Shown here: piece after piece, positions 24,066 to 31,344 of the stretch
Position numbering within the stretch: position 1 is the stretch's first letter
How the letters are laid out: each line of letters starts with the position of its first letter
Assembly: GCA_910588145.1 (NCBI GenBank)
Contig: CAJUPO010000019.1
Coordinates: 1-31,344 of the forward strand
DNA: 31,344 nucleotides
Direction: 5' to 3'
DNA from: an uncultured Oscillospiraceae bacterium
Lineage (GTDB): Bacteria; Bacillota; Clostridia; Oscillospirales; Ruminococcaceae
The notes under the pieces: model-generated
Seen by the model: only the letters and a program-made list of their open reading frames with translations
Databases searched by the model: none
What the model was told of the DNA's origin: nothing
Program-made: the position numbers and the translations under genes

Positions 24066-26624
24066 ATGGAAATGTATAATGACAATTCAAAGGTTCGTGA
24101 CGTGGATATAGACAAGGAAATGAGAAAATCATTTCTTGAATATTCAATGTCTGTAATTGTTTCAAGAGCCCTGCCGGACGTCAGGGACGGCATGAAGCCT
24201 GTTCACAGACGTATTATCTATACAATGAACGAATCAAACAATACATACGATAAGGCGTACAGAAAGTGTGCTTATACCGTCGGAGAGGTTTTAGGTAAGT
24301 ATCACCCTCACGGCGACGCTTCGGTATATGACGCACTTGTACGTCTTGCGCAGAAATTCTCACTCAGGTATCCCCTGATTGACGGTCATGGAAACTTCGG
24401 TTCTATTGACGGTGATCCTCCGGCTGCTTACCGATACACAGAAGCAAGAATGTCAAAAATTGCAGGGGAAATGCTTACTGATATAGGCAAGGATACTATC
24501 CCCTTTACCACAAACTATGACGATAAGCTGAAAGAACCGGTTGTACTGCCCAGCCGTTTTCCGAATCTCCTTGTAAACGGTTCTACCGGTATCGCCGTAG
24601 GTATGGCTACAAATATTCCTCCTCATAATCTGGGAGAGGTCATCGACGCTATTGATCTTGTTATGGAGAACCCGGACTGCACCCTTGACGAGATAATGGA
24701 ATTTATGAAGGGTCCTGACTTCCCTACCGGCGGAATTATTATGGGGCGTTCCGGAATCAGAGCTGCTTACGGTACAGGACGTGGAAAAATAACACTCAGG
24801 GCAAAAACTGAGGTTGAAGAAATCAAAGGAAGAAACTGTATCATAATTACAGAGATTCCGTATATGGTAAACAAGGCAAGGCTGGTTGAAAGCATGGCTA
24901 ACCTTGTAAAGGATAAGAGAATTGACGGAATCCATTTTATCCGTGACGAATCCGGCAGAGAGGGCATGAGAATTGTAGTCGAGCTGAAAAAGGACGCTGT
25001 ACCGCAAATCGTTCTCAATAAGCTTTTTACATATACCCAGCTTCAGGATACAGTTGGAGTAATCATGATTGCTCTTGTGGACGGAGAGCCTAAGTGCCTT
25101 ACCCTAAAACAGACAATTGAGCAGTATATTAAATTTCAGGTTGAGGTTATCCGAAGAAGAACCGAATATGACCTGAAAAAAGCAAAGGCAAGAGCACATA
25201 TTCTGGAAGGTCTTGTTATTGCAACGGATAATATTGATGAAGTAGTTGAAATATGCAAGACCTCGGAAAATATCCCTCATTCAAAACGCAGGCTCCAGGA
25301 ACGATTCGGACTTAGCGAGGCTCAGTCTGACGCTATCGTACAAATGACTTTAGGTAAGCTTACAGGCCTTGAAAGACAGAAAATTCTTGACGAGTTAGAT
25401 GAACTTAGCAAGAAAATCACTGAGCTTGAGGCAATTTTAGCTGATGAAAATAAGATTCACGGCATTATCAGGGATGAGCTTGCCGAAATCAGAAGGAAAT
25501 ACAGCGACGACAGAAGAACTGCTATCGAATCGGTAAGCGGTGAAGTTGATATTGAAGACCTTATTCCGGTTGAGGACTGCGTTGTGACTTATACAAATAT
25601 CGGATATATCAAGAGAATGCCTGCGGATTCCTATAAGACCCAGAAAAGAGGCGGACGGGGCGTCAGCGGTATGAAGCAGAGAGAAGAAGACTTTGTCAAT
25701 GAAATGTTTATCTGCTCGACCCATGACAATATTCTCTTTATCTCCAACAAGGGCATTATGTATAAGCTTAAATGCTATGAAGTACCGGAAGGCTCAAAGG
25801 CTTCAAGGGGTACTAATGCGGTAAATCTGCTTACACTGGGCGAAGACGAAAAAATAGCCGCCATGATTAAAACATCTGATTTTGACGAGGGCAAGTATGT
25901 GGTGATGGTCACCAAGAACGGTAAAATTAAGAGAACCGCACTTTCTGCATATAAAAATGTCAGAAAGAACGGACTTATTGCTATCGGTCTTGACGAGGGC
26001 GACGAAATCGCCGGAGTAAGAATGACCGACGGAAGCGCTCAGCTGTTTATTGCTACCCATAACGGAATGGCTATTAGGCTTGAAGAAGATAAAATCAGAG
26101 CAATGACACGTGCTGCTCACGGCGTAAGAGCAATAAAGCTTCGTGACGGGGACTTTGTAGTATCTATGGCAAGAATGAGAGAGGGCGCTTCACTTCTCAC
26201 TGTAACTGATAAGGGCTACGGCAAGAGAACCGTTGCAGAGGAGTACAGGATTCAGAACAGAGGCGGATACGGTCTTTTAAACTATAAGGTCAGTGAAGAA
26301 AAGGGCAGCGTCTGCGGAATTAAGGTTGTTGACGAAGCAGACGATATAATTCTTATTTCAAGCGACGGCATTATCATAAGGATCTTATGCTCGGATATAA
26401 GAATCATGGGACGTTATGCAACGGGCGTCAGAGTTATGAAAGTTCAGGGCGAAAGCAGGGTTGTTTCCTTTACAAGAACCGATCATGACGAAGACGCAGA
26501 TATTGAAAAGGTCGACGAACCTGATGAAAAGGAGCTTGAGGCTCAAATCAAGGAAGCAGAGGAAGAAGAAGCGGAAAATCTTAAGGCTGAACTTGAAGAC
26601 GAGGCTTCGGAAACTGAAGAGTAA
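24066..26624 (+). CDS. gyrA: DNA gyrase subunit A
   Basis: 852 residues. DNA-cleaving and rejoining subunit of gyrase. N-terminal 'SFLEYSMSVIVSRALPDVRDG'; active-site Tyr124 in 'AAYRYTEARM'. The quinolone region reads 'HPHGDASVYDALV': Ala85 sits at the position of E. coli Ser83, and Asp89 at Asp87. The GyrA-box ('QKRGGRGVSGM', about residue 526) marks the DNA-wrapping C-terminal beta-pinwheel and distinguishes GyrA from ParC. The last 45 residues are strongly acidic, as in tails that modulate wrapping. AAAGGA precedes the ATG. A hairpin follows the stop. Confidence 0.97.
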   Translation: MEMYNDNSKVRDVDIDKEMRKSFLEYSMSVIVSRALPDVRDGMKPVHRRIIYTMNESNNTYDKAYRKCAYTVGEVLGKYHPHGDASVYDALVRLAQKFSLRYPLIDGHGNFGSIDGDPPAAYRYTEARMSKIAGEMLTDIGKDTIPFTTNYDDKLKEPVVLPSRFPNLLVNGSTGIAVGMATNIPPHNLGEVIDAIDLVMENPDCTLDEIMEFMKGPDFPTGGIIMGRSGIRAAYGTGRGKITLRAKTEVEEIKGRNCIIITEIPYMVNKARLVESMANLVKDKRIDGIHFIRDESGREGMRIVVELKKDAVPQIVLNKLFTYTQLQDTVGVIMIALVDGEPKCLTLKQTIEQYIKFQVEVIRRRTEYDLKKAKARAHILEGLVIATDNIDEVVEICKTSENIPHSKRRLQERFGLSEAQSDAIVQMTLGKLTGLERQKILDELDELSKKITELEAILADENKIHGIIRDELAEIRRKYSDDRRTAIESVSGEVDIEDLIPVEDCVVTYTNIGYIKRMPADSYKTQKRGGRGVSGMKQREEDFVNEMFICSTHDNILFISNKGIMYKLKCYEVPEGSKASRGTNAVNLLTLGEDEKIAAMIKTSDFDEGKYVVMVTKNGKIKRTALSAYKNVRKNGLIAIGLDEGDEIAGVRMTDGSAQLFIATHNGMAIRLEEDKIRAMTRAAHGVRAIKLRDGDFVVSMARMREGASLLTVTDKGYGKRTVAEEYRIQNRGGYGLLNYKVSEEKGSVCGIKVVDEADDIILISSDGIIIRILCSDIRIMGRYATGVRVMKVQGESRVVSFTRTDHDEDADIEKVDEPDEKELEAQIKEAEEEEAENLKAELEDEASETEE

Positions 26625-26643
26625 TCATTTATTGATCTTATTT

Positions 26644-26672
26644 AAAGGCACGAAATTACGTGCCTTTATTCT
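26644..26672 (+). terminator. Terminator after gyrA
   Basis: The nine-base perfect stem AAAGGCACG (26644-26652) pairs with CGTGCCTTT (26659-26667), followed by a broken T run. It closes the dnaN-gyrA region. Efficiency may be incomplete. Confidence 0.7.
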
Positions 26673-26701
26673 TTGTAAATTTTTATGAGGAGCTGATTAT
26701 T

Positions 26702-27970
26702 GTGGGAACAAAATTATATCTGATTAGAATTTTTAAAAGCTTGAAAAGATGGATTATAAAATCCTTTGCGAGCTTTTTCAAGTGGATAATTCTCGGAATT
26801 ATTACAGGAGCGGCAGTAGGATTATGCTCAGGTGCGTTTCATGCCTCACTGGAGTATGCGGCAGTACTGAGAAATAAGTATCAGTATATCATACTGCTGC
26901 TGCCGGTATTGGGTGTTTCCATTGTGTTTATATATAAACTTTTGGGTCTTATCCATGACAAGGGAACAAATATGGTCATACTTGCTGTTAGAGACGGCGA
27001 GAATATGACGTGGAAAAATACCATGGGAATATTTACAGGGTCGGTTCTGACTCACCTCGGCGGAGGCTCCGCAGGACGTGAGGGAGCAGCTCTCCAGATT
27101 GGAGGAAGCATAGGGTCCCAGATCGGTTTATGGCTGAGGCTTGATAAACAGGATCATAGACTGATAACTATGTGCGGAATGAGCGCTGGATTTTCTGCGC
27201 TTTTCGGTACTCCGGCAGCGGCAGCTTTCTTTTCAATGGAAGTTATCAGCGTTGGAATTATGCACTATTCAGCAGTTGTTCCCTGCATAATTTCTGCCAT
27301 TGCGGGGTATAAAATATCTTCATATGCAGGAGTTGCTCCTTCCCGTATGGATATTAAGGTTTCTGAAGTTGATATAGTTTTTTATCTTAAAATAGCTTTG
27401 CTTGCGGTTATGTGTGCTTTTTTAAGCATTCTGTTTTGCTTTGTATTAAAAAACTCTGGAAGGTTATACAAAAAAGCTTTTAAAAATCCTTATCTCAGAA
27501 TTGCTTTGGGAGGTATATTTGTAATTGCGCTTACTTTTATCTGTCAGACAAGAGAATATAACGGAGCAGGTATGGAATTTGTAAGAAAAGCCTTTGAAAC
27601 GCGTTCTCATATATGGGAATTTGCTCTAAAGCTTCTGTTTACAGCAGTAACCTTAGGAGCAGGCTTTAAGGGAGGAGAAATTCTGCCGGCGTTCTTTGTG
27701 GGTTCTGCATTCGGGAGCGCTGTATCAGGAATTTTGGGAATAGATTGCTCAATGGGAGCGGCAATAGGACTTGCCTGTCTTTTCTGCGGAATAACAAACT
27801 GTCCGGTAGCGTCTGTTTTGATGTGCGCAGAGCTTTTCGGAATAAAATATCTGCCGGTATTCATGCTTGCCTGCGGGATCTCTTATATGCTTTCGGGATA
27901 CGGAGGACTTTACAGCGAGCAGAAAATTATGTACTCAAAGCTTGAACCGAAGTTTATTGATAGGAAATGA
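26702..27970 (+). CDS. CLC-family anion transporter, resembling fluoride-type CLC (EriC-F)
   Basis: 422 residues with about ten hydrophobic segments: a CLC anion channel or H+-coupled antiporter. The gating-Glu motif 'SAGREGAALQIGG' is clear (Glu127), as is the 'GGEILPAFFVGSAFG' segment. The first selectivity motif is not the usual G-S-G-I-P: at that position the sequence reads 'DKGTNMVI', close to the G-N-N-L type of the fluoride-exporting CLC-F branch, and the 'LTHLGGGSAGREG' stretch also fits that branch. Substrate is therefore possibly fluoride; this is inference. No fluoride riboswitch was recognised upstream. Start: GTG at 26702, preceded by GAGGAG at nine-base spacing; an ATG at 26660 would overlap the gyrA terminator. 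Confidence 0.82.
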   Translation: MGTKLYLIRIFKSLKRWIIKSFASFFKWIILGIITGAAVGLCSGAFHASLEYAAVLRNKYQYIILLLPVLGVSIVFIYKLLGLIHDKGTNMVILAVRDGENMTWKNTMGIFTGSVLTHLGGGSAGREGAALQIGGSIGSQIGLWLRLDKQDHRLITMCGMSAGFSALFGTPAAAAFFSMEVISVGIMHYSAVVPCIISAIAGYKISSYAGVAPSRMDIKVSEVDIVFYLKIALLAVMCAFLSILFCFVLKNSGRLYKKAFKNPYLRIALGGIFVIALTFICQTREYNGAGMEFVRKAFETRSHIWEFALKLLFTAVTLGAGFKGGEILPAFFVGSAFGSAVSGILGIDCSMGAAIGLACLFCGITNCPVASVLMCAELFGIKYLPVFMLACGISYMLSGYGGLYSEQKIMYSKLEPKFIDRK

Positions 27971-28130
27971 TTACATATTTGTTACAAATAAATTACAGAG
28001 GTATTGTGCAATAAGCAGAAAAAATTTCAGGATGGTTACGTGTTAACAAAATGTTCATAAAAAAGTTTCATTATTGTGGTAGACTTAATTTGTAAAAATT
28101 ATAGGAAACTTGTTGTGAAAGGAGTTAATC

Positions 28131-28808
28131 ATGAAATTTAAAAAGCTGTTTGCTTTTGCGGCAGCGTTGTTGGTTATCGGAAGTACAAATGCTTATGCTG
28201 AAAACAGCGATCGTCCAAAGGTTATTGTAAGCGGCGCTTATGCAGAACCGTGGGGATTCGCTGAAGTGAAAATTGATATTAAAAATAATCCGGGCATATC
28301 TGCCTTTTCTATAAATTTATCATATGACGAAGAAATACTTGAATTTGCAGACGCAAGGTGCGGCAATGGTTTAACAAACGGAACATTTTTCTGCAACGGC
28401 AGCCGCTCCGGCAACAGTGTAAAAGCAGTATGGTCCAACGCTTCCGATATGTATTTAAACGACGATATTGCAGTAATAAGATTTAAAGTAAAAAATGCAG
28501 AAGCAGAAACTTCATCAGCGCTGAAAATAGAAGATTCAGAATTTGGAAATTCACATCTTGAACCGGTTGAAATCGAAACACATGACGGAGAAATAAAGAT
28601 TGCCCGGGAAATATTGCCCGGAGATGCCGACGAAAACGGCATTATTGATATTAACGATATTGTCACCCTAAATTTGTATCTCCTTGACAATCATATTTAT
28701 CCCCTGCCTTCATATACAGCAGAAGCAAACTGTGATATGGACAAAAACGGTATAGTCGAAATAACAGACAGTGCAATTATGATTAATAAGTTATGCGGAA
28801 TTGAGTAA
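28131..28808 (+). CDS. Secreted cohesin-dockerin protein (single-cohesin adaptor scaffoldin type)
   Basis: 225 residues. A signal peptide (basic start, hydrophobic 8-17, cleavage after 'AYA' near 23) precedes a cohesin-like domain at about 28-158, with an entry strand, 'VKIDIKNNPGISAFSINLSYDEEILEF', and a closing 'DDIAVIRFKVKNAEA' strand. A type I dockerin follows at about 163-224. Both its calcium loops are intact: 'DADENGIIDIND' (D1, D3, N5, D9, D12) and 'DMDKNGIVEITD'. Positions 10-11, which usually set cohesin specificity, are Ile-Asn and Ile-Thr. In Ruminococcus such single-cohesin adaptors (ScaC-like) change the binding specificity of a scaffold. Strong AAAGGAG site. It is 12 bases before the lysozyme gene, so the two are co-transcribed. 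The cohesin call is from pattern only. Confidence 0.8.
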   Translation: MKFKKLFAFAAALLVIGSTNAYAENSDRPKVIVSGAYAEPWGFAEVKIDIKNNPGISAFSINLSYDEEILEFADARCGNGLTNGTFFCNGSRSGNSVKAVWSNASDMYLNDDIAVIRFKVKNAEAETSSALKIEDSEFGNSHLEPVEIETHDGEIKIAREILPGDADENGIIDINDIVTLNLYLLDNHIYPLPSYTAEANCDMDKNGIVEITDSAIMINKLCGIE

Positions 28809-28820
28809 GGAGAAAAAACT

Positions 28821-30740
28821 ATGAAGCTTAGATTTAAAAAGATTTTATGTATGTTGGTATCAGCAGCATTTTGCGTACATTTTTATCCTGTATATGCAGC
28901 AGAAGATATGAAAGTCAGCCAGGAATGTATTGAGCTGATAAAATCAGCCGAGGGATTCAGCAGATATAAATACTGGGATTACAGCCAGTGGACAATCGGT
29001 TACGGAACAGGCGTTTCAGAGGACGAGTATCCCGACGGAATTACCGAAGCAGAAGCTGAGGAACTGCTTTATAGCGCAGTTGTAAGATATGAGGGATATG
29101 TAAATAATTTTGCAGACAGATATGACGTCAGTCTTAAACAGAATCAGTTTGACGCACTTGTAAGTCTTACATACAATATGGGAAATATTTGGTCGGCTTA
29201 TGATACCTTTGATCTTAAGACTTATGTTATTAACGGTTCTGAAAATTACAGCTTTCTTGATATTGCAAAGGGATTCGGTGAATGGAGAGTCGCCGGAGGA
29301 AGTGTCATACAGGGGCTTGTAACAAGACGTCAGGAAGAAACAAAGCTTTTTCTTTCGGATAGAGAAGATTACTCAGGTGAAGTCTGGAGAGTAAACAGCG
29401 AGGAAGGAACTAATCTTAGAAGTGAGCCTGACATTAACTCTGAAAGAATCGGCTTTATGAAAATGAATACCATTTTTTACGTGACGGAAAAAATGACAAC
29501 AGGTGACGGATACCTTTGGGGTAAGGTCAGCTATGAGGGAGAAGAATGCTGGTGCGTTCTTGATTTTTCAAAATATATTGACGGAGGCCCTATTGAATGC
29601 ATTGAAGACGGTGATGAAGTTTCCGGAGAAAAGTGGATCATAACCTCTGAAGACGGAGTAAGGCTTAGAAGCGGTCCGGGTCTGAATTATGAAAAGCTTG
29701 CCATAATCCCAAAGGATAAGGAAATCATAGTTACATCAACCGCTGAGGCAGACGGATACCTATGGGGAAAAACTAAGTTTGCCGGAAGCGAGGGCTGGTG
29801 CGCTCTTGATTTTGCCGAGAGAAAGGACAATCAGGACGCTGAACTTCCCGGAAGAACCCTTGAAAGCATATACATAAGCTCTATGCCCAATAAATTGACT
29901 TATACAGAGGGGGAAATGTTTGATCCTGAGGGTATCTGCGTTAAGGCTGTTTACAGCGACGGCTCCGAAGAATCTATACCGGACTTTACCCTTGACGGAT
30001 TTGAATCTGCTCCGGGAACACATACGATCAATGTGACTTATATGAATAAAACAGCCTCATTTGAAGTTGAGGTTATTCAAAAGCAGCTTACTGGTATAGA
30101 AATAGCCAAGCTTCCCGACAAGACAGTTTACAGTCAGGGCGAACAGCTCGATATATCCGGAATTAAAGTGAATGCCTTATTCAACAACGGAACAGCTGAA
30201 GAAATTCAGAATTTCAGCGTAAGCGGATATAATCACTTTATCGGTGAAAAGAAAATTGTAATTGAATATCAGGGATTCACAGCTGATTTTAATATTGAAG
30301 TTATTGAAAAGAAGCTTACAGCTGTTGAGATTACAAAGCTTCCCCATAAGCTTGAATACTTCAAGGGAGAACAATTCAGCACAAAGGGCATGATTGTTTA
30401 TGCTTATTATGATAATCACAGCAAAAATGCTGTAACAGATTATACAGTAAGCGGATTTGATCCTCAGAAAGTGGGCGACCAGGTTATTAGAATCAGCTAT
30501 AACGGATTCATTCAGACTTTTATTGTCAGCGTTAAGGAACATAAAGAAAGACCTCTTACAGGCGATATTGACGGTGACGGAAAAAGAACGATTTTTGATC
30601 TTATTCTCCTGAATCAGTATGCGGAAAATGGGTATAATGATTTGGAATATGATAAATTTTGTGCAGCGGATATTAACGGAGATAAGGTTATAAACGACTT
30701 GGATATAGAAATACTGACTTATATGATTTCACAGGAATAA
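28821..30740 (+). CDS. Secreted GH24 lysozyme with two SH3, three Ig-like domains and a dockerin
   Basis: 639 residues. Signal peptide (about 1-27, ending 'VYAA'). GH24 phage-type lysozyme domain at about 33-180, with Glu44 in 'SAEGFS' and Asp53/Thr58 in 'YWDYSQWTIGYGTG' matching the T4 lysozyme Glu/Asp/Thr set, plus 'QNQFDALVSLTYNMG'. Two bacterial SH3 repeats at about 187-252 and 270-333 ('VNSEEGTNLRSEPDINSERIG'; 'TSEDGVRLRSGPGLNYEKLA'). Three Big_3-type Ig repeats at about 345-418, 422-495 and 498-571. The dockerin is at about 581-637, with loops 'DIDGDGKRTIFD' and 'DINGDKVINDLD' whose specificity residues differ (Ile-Phe against Asp-Leu). It probably cleaves peptidoglycan outside the cell while held on a cohesin. 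The AAGGAG site and 12-base gap put it in one operon with the cohesin gene. Confidence 0.88.
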   Translation: MKLRFKKILCMLVSAAFCVHFYPVYAAEDMKVSQECIELIKSAEGFSRYKYWDYSQWTIGYGTGVSEDEYPDGITEAEAEELLYSAVVRYEGYVNNFADRYDVSLKQNQFDALVSLTYNMGNIWSAYDTFDLKTYVINGSENYSFLDIAKGFGEWRVAGGSVIQGLVTRRQEETKLFLSDREDYSGEVWRVNSEEGTNLRSEPDINSERIGFMKMNTIFYVTEKMTTGDGYLWGKVSYEGEECWCVLDFSKYIDGGPIECIEDGDEVSGEKWIITSEDGVRLRSGPGLNYEKLAIIPKDKEIIVTSTAEADGYLWGKTKFAGSEGWCALDFAERKDNQDAELPGRTLESIYISSMPNKLTYTEGEMFDPEGICVKAVYSDGSEESIPDFTLDGFESAPGTHTINVTYMNKTASFEVEVIQKQLTGIEIAKLPDKTVYSQGEQLDISGIKVNALFNNGTAEEIQNFSVSGYNHFIGEKKIVIEYQGFTADFNIEVIEKKLTAVEITKLPHKLEYFKGEQFSTKGMIVYAYYDNHSKNAVTDYTVSGFDPQKVGDQVIRISYNGFIQTFIVSVKEHKERPLTGDIDGDGKRTIFDLILLNQYAENGYNDLEYDKFCAADINGDKVINDLDIEILTYMISQE

Positions 30741-30758
30741 TGAATAGGAGTGCAGATA

Positions 30759-31238
30759 ATGCTAAAAGGATTGCTTGAGAATAAAACCTGCGCCAAGTGC
30801 AGGGTATGCTGCGGATTTGATAAAACCGATTTGTGGGAAATGCCTGTTATGGATATTTCAGCAGTAAACAGGATAAAGGAATTAAATCCTGAAGCTGATT
30901 TTCAGGAGAAAGGAAACGGTTTTTTAGTTAAGGCGCCGCAGCTTGAGGGGGAGGAACTTTATTTCTGCCCTGCACTTGGTGAAAATGGTTGTGTTCTTGG
31001 TAACGATAAACCTTTTGACTGCCGCATTTGGCCATATAGGATTATGGACGTTTCTGGTAAAAATGCTATTACCATTTCACCAGTGTGCAATGAGCTATAT
31101 AACCGTCCCCTATCCTCGCTTATAGGATTTCTTGAAAATGGTCTTGCAGATTTTATTTTTGATTATGCAAAAAAGCATCCTGAAGTAATTAAAAAATATG
31201 ATAAAAGTTATCCGGTATTGAAGTTTGATATGGAATAG
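30759..31238 (+). CDS. YkgJ-type cysteine-cluster protein
   Basis: 159 residues with no signal peptide. An N-terminal 'CAKCRVCCGF' (CxxCxxCC) cluster at about 13-20 and later cysteines in 'FCPALGENGCVLG', 'FDCRIWPYRI' and 'SPVCNELY' form the pattern of the YkgJ family, proposed to bind Zn or an Fe-S cluster. Function unknown. Start: a GTG at 30750 lies inside the AGGAG site, so the ATG at 30759 with eight-base spacing is used. It follows the lysozyme by 18 bases and may share its transcript, though a link in function is not evident. A perfect 16-bp hairpin overlapping its stop ends the unit. Confidence 0.85.
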   Translation: MLKGLLENKTCAKCRVCCGFDKTDLWEMPVMDISAVNRIKELNPEADFQEKGNGFLVKAPQLEGEELYFCPALGENGCVLGNDKPFDCRIWPYRIMDVSGKNAITISPVCNELYNRPLSSLIGFLENGLADFIFDYAKKHPEVIKKYDKSYPVLKFDME

Positions 31239-31272
31239 TTATGCATGTTGCATAACTATTCCATTGTTTTTT
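31230..31272 (+). terminator. Strong terminator overlapping the last stop codon
   Basis: A 16-bp perfect stem (31230-31245 with 31249-31264, three-base loop) is followed by TTGTTTTTT. The TAG stop (31236-31238) lies in the left arm. Confidence 0.92.
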
Positions 31273-31292
31273 ACAAACTTGATGTGATGTTA

Positions 31293-31333
31293 TACAAATT
31301 CAAAAAAAGGTATTGACAAAGGAAAGAAAAGGT
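31293..31333 (+). repeat. 41-bp repeat, inverted copy of window start
   Basis: Exact reverse complement of positions 1-41. It starts with an A-rich, UP-element-like block and carries a TTGACA -35. Seen directly; continuation past base 1 cannot be checked. Confidence 0.95.
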
Positions 31334-31341
31334 GGTATACT
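31313..31341 (+). promoter_or_regulatory. Strong outward-facing promoter at the window end
   Basis: TTGACA (31313-31318), 17-base spacer, TATACT (31336-31341), preceded by an A-rich block. Its gene lies beyond the window. Strength and repetition suggest an rRNA or tRNA operon (inference). Confidence 0.88.
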
Positions 31342-31344
31342 GTA

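Noticed and set aside
24453..25007. Long minus-strand ORF inside gyrA
   Set aside because: It is a shadow of gyrA in another frame, without a ribosome-binding site or family-like composition.
26625..26701. Fluoride riboswitch before the CLC gene
   Set aside because: The 77-base gap is filled by the gyrA hairpin and the ribosome-binding site; no crcB-motif core is present.

Overview
The window is a replication-origin region of a low-GC, spore-forming Clostridia-type Firmicute, most likely a Ruminococcus-like member of the Oscillospirales. The dnaA/dnaN neighbourhood has the classic Firmicute order. Sporulation genes (a SleC-type cortex hydrolase, SpoVAC) and Noc indicate a spore-former lineage. 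A cohesin-dockerin protein and a dockerin-bearing lysozyme point to a cellulosome-building relative of Ruminococcus. The genus-level call is inference from gene content, not from a database comparison.

Left arm (1-16523, nearly all minus strand, so co-directional with the leftward fork). From the origin outward: rpmH, then rnpA-yidD-yidC-khpB/jag (ribosome, RNase P and membrane insertion), mnmE-mnmG-rsmG (tRNA and rRNA modification), noc, parA-parB with two 16-bp parS palindromes, serS, guaB, a palindrome-rich repeat, an orphan head-on spoVAC, and a three-gene cluster that looks like a clostridial SleC cortex hydrolase cut into separate proteins plus an additional peptidoglycan-binding protein.

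Origin (about 16700-18672). DnaA-box-like 9-mers lie both upstream of dnaA, two of them at its promoter, and between dnaA and dnaN. The dnaA-dnaN gap ends in a box, a CTA-repeat matching the DnaA-trio signature, and a very AT-rich stretch, which together predict the unwinding site. The prevailing box form is TTTTCAACA/TTTCCAACA rather than the textbook TTATCCACA.

Right arm (18673-31344, all plus strand): dnaN, yaaA, recF, remB-like, gyrB, a YcxB-like membrane protein and gyrA (replication, recombination and topology). Then come a CLC-family transporter, a secreted cohesin-dockerin adaptor, a secreted GH24 lysozyme with SH3, Ig-like and dockerin modules, and a cysteine-rich YkgJ-type protein.

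The first 41 bases and bases 31293-31333 are perfect reverse complements and carry an outward-facing TTGACA promoter. The simplest reading is that the window is bounded by two copies of a repeated strong-promoter region, possibly rRNA operons transcribed away from the origin on both replichores. The less ordinary content is the split cortex hydrolase, the predicted cohesin/dockerin lysozyme pair, the variant-box origin with a terminator inside it, and parS encoded inside noc.
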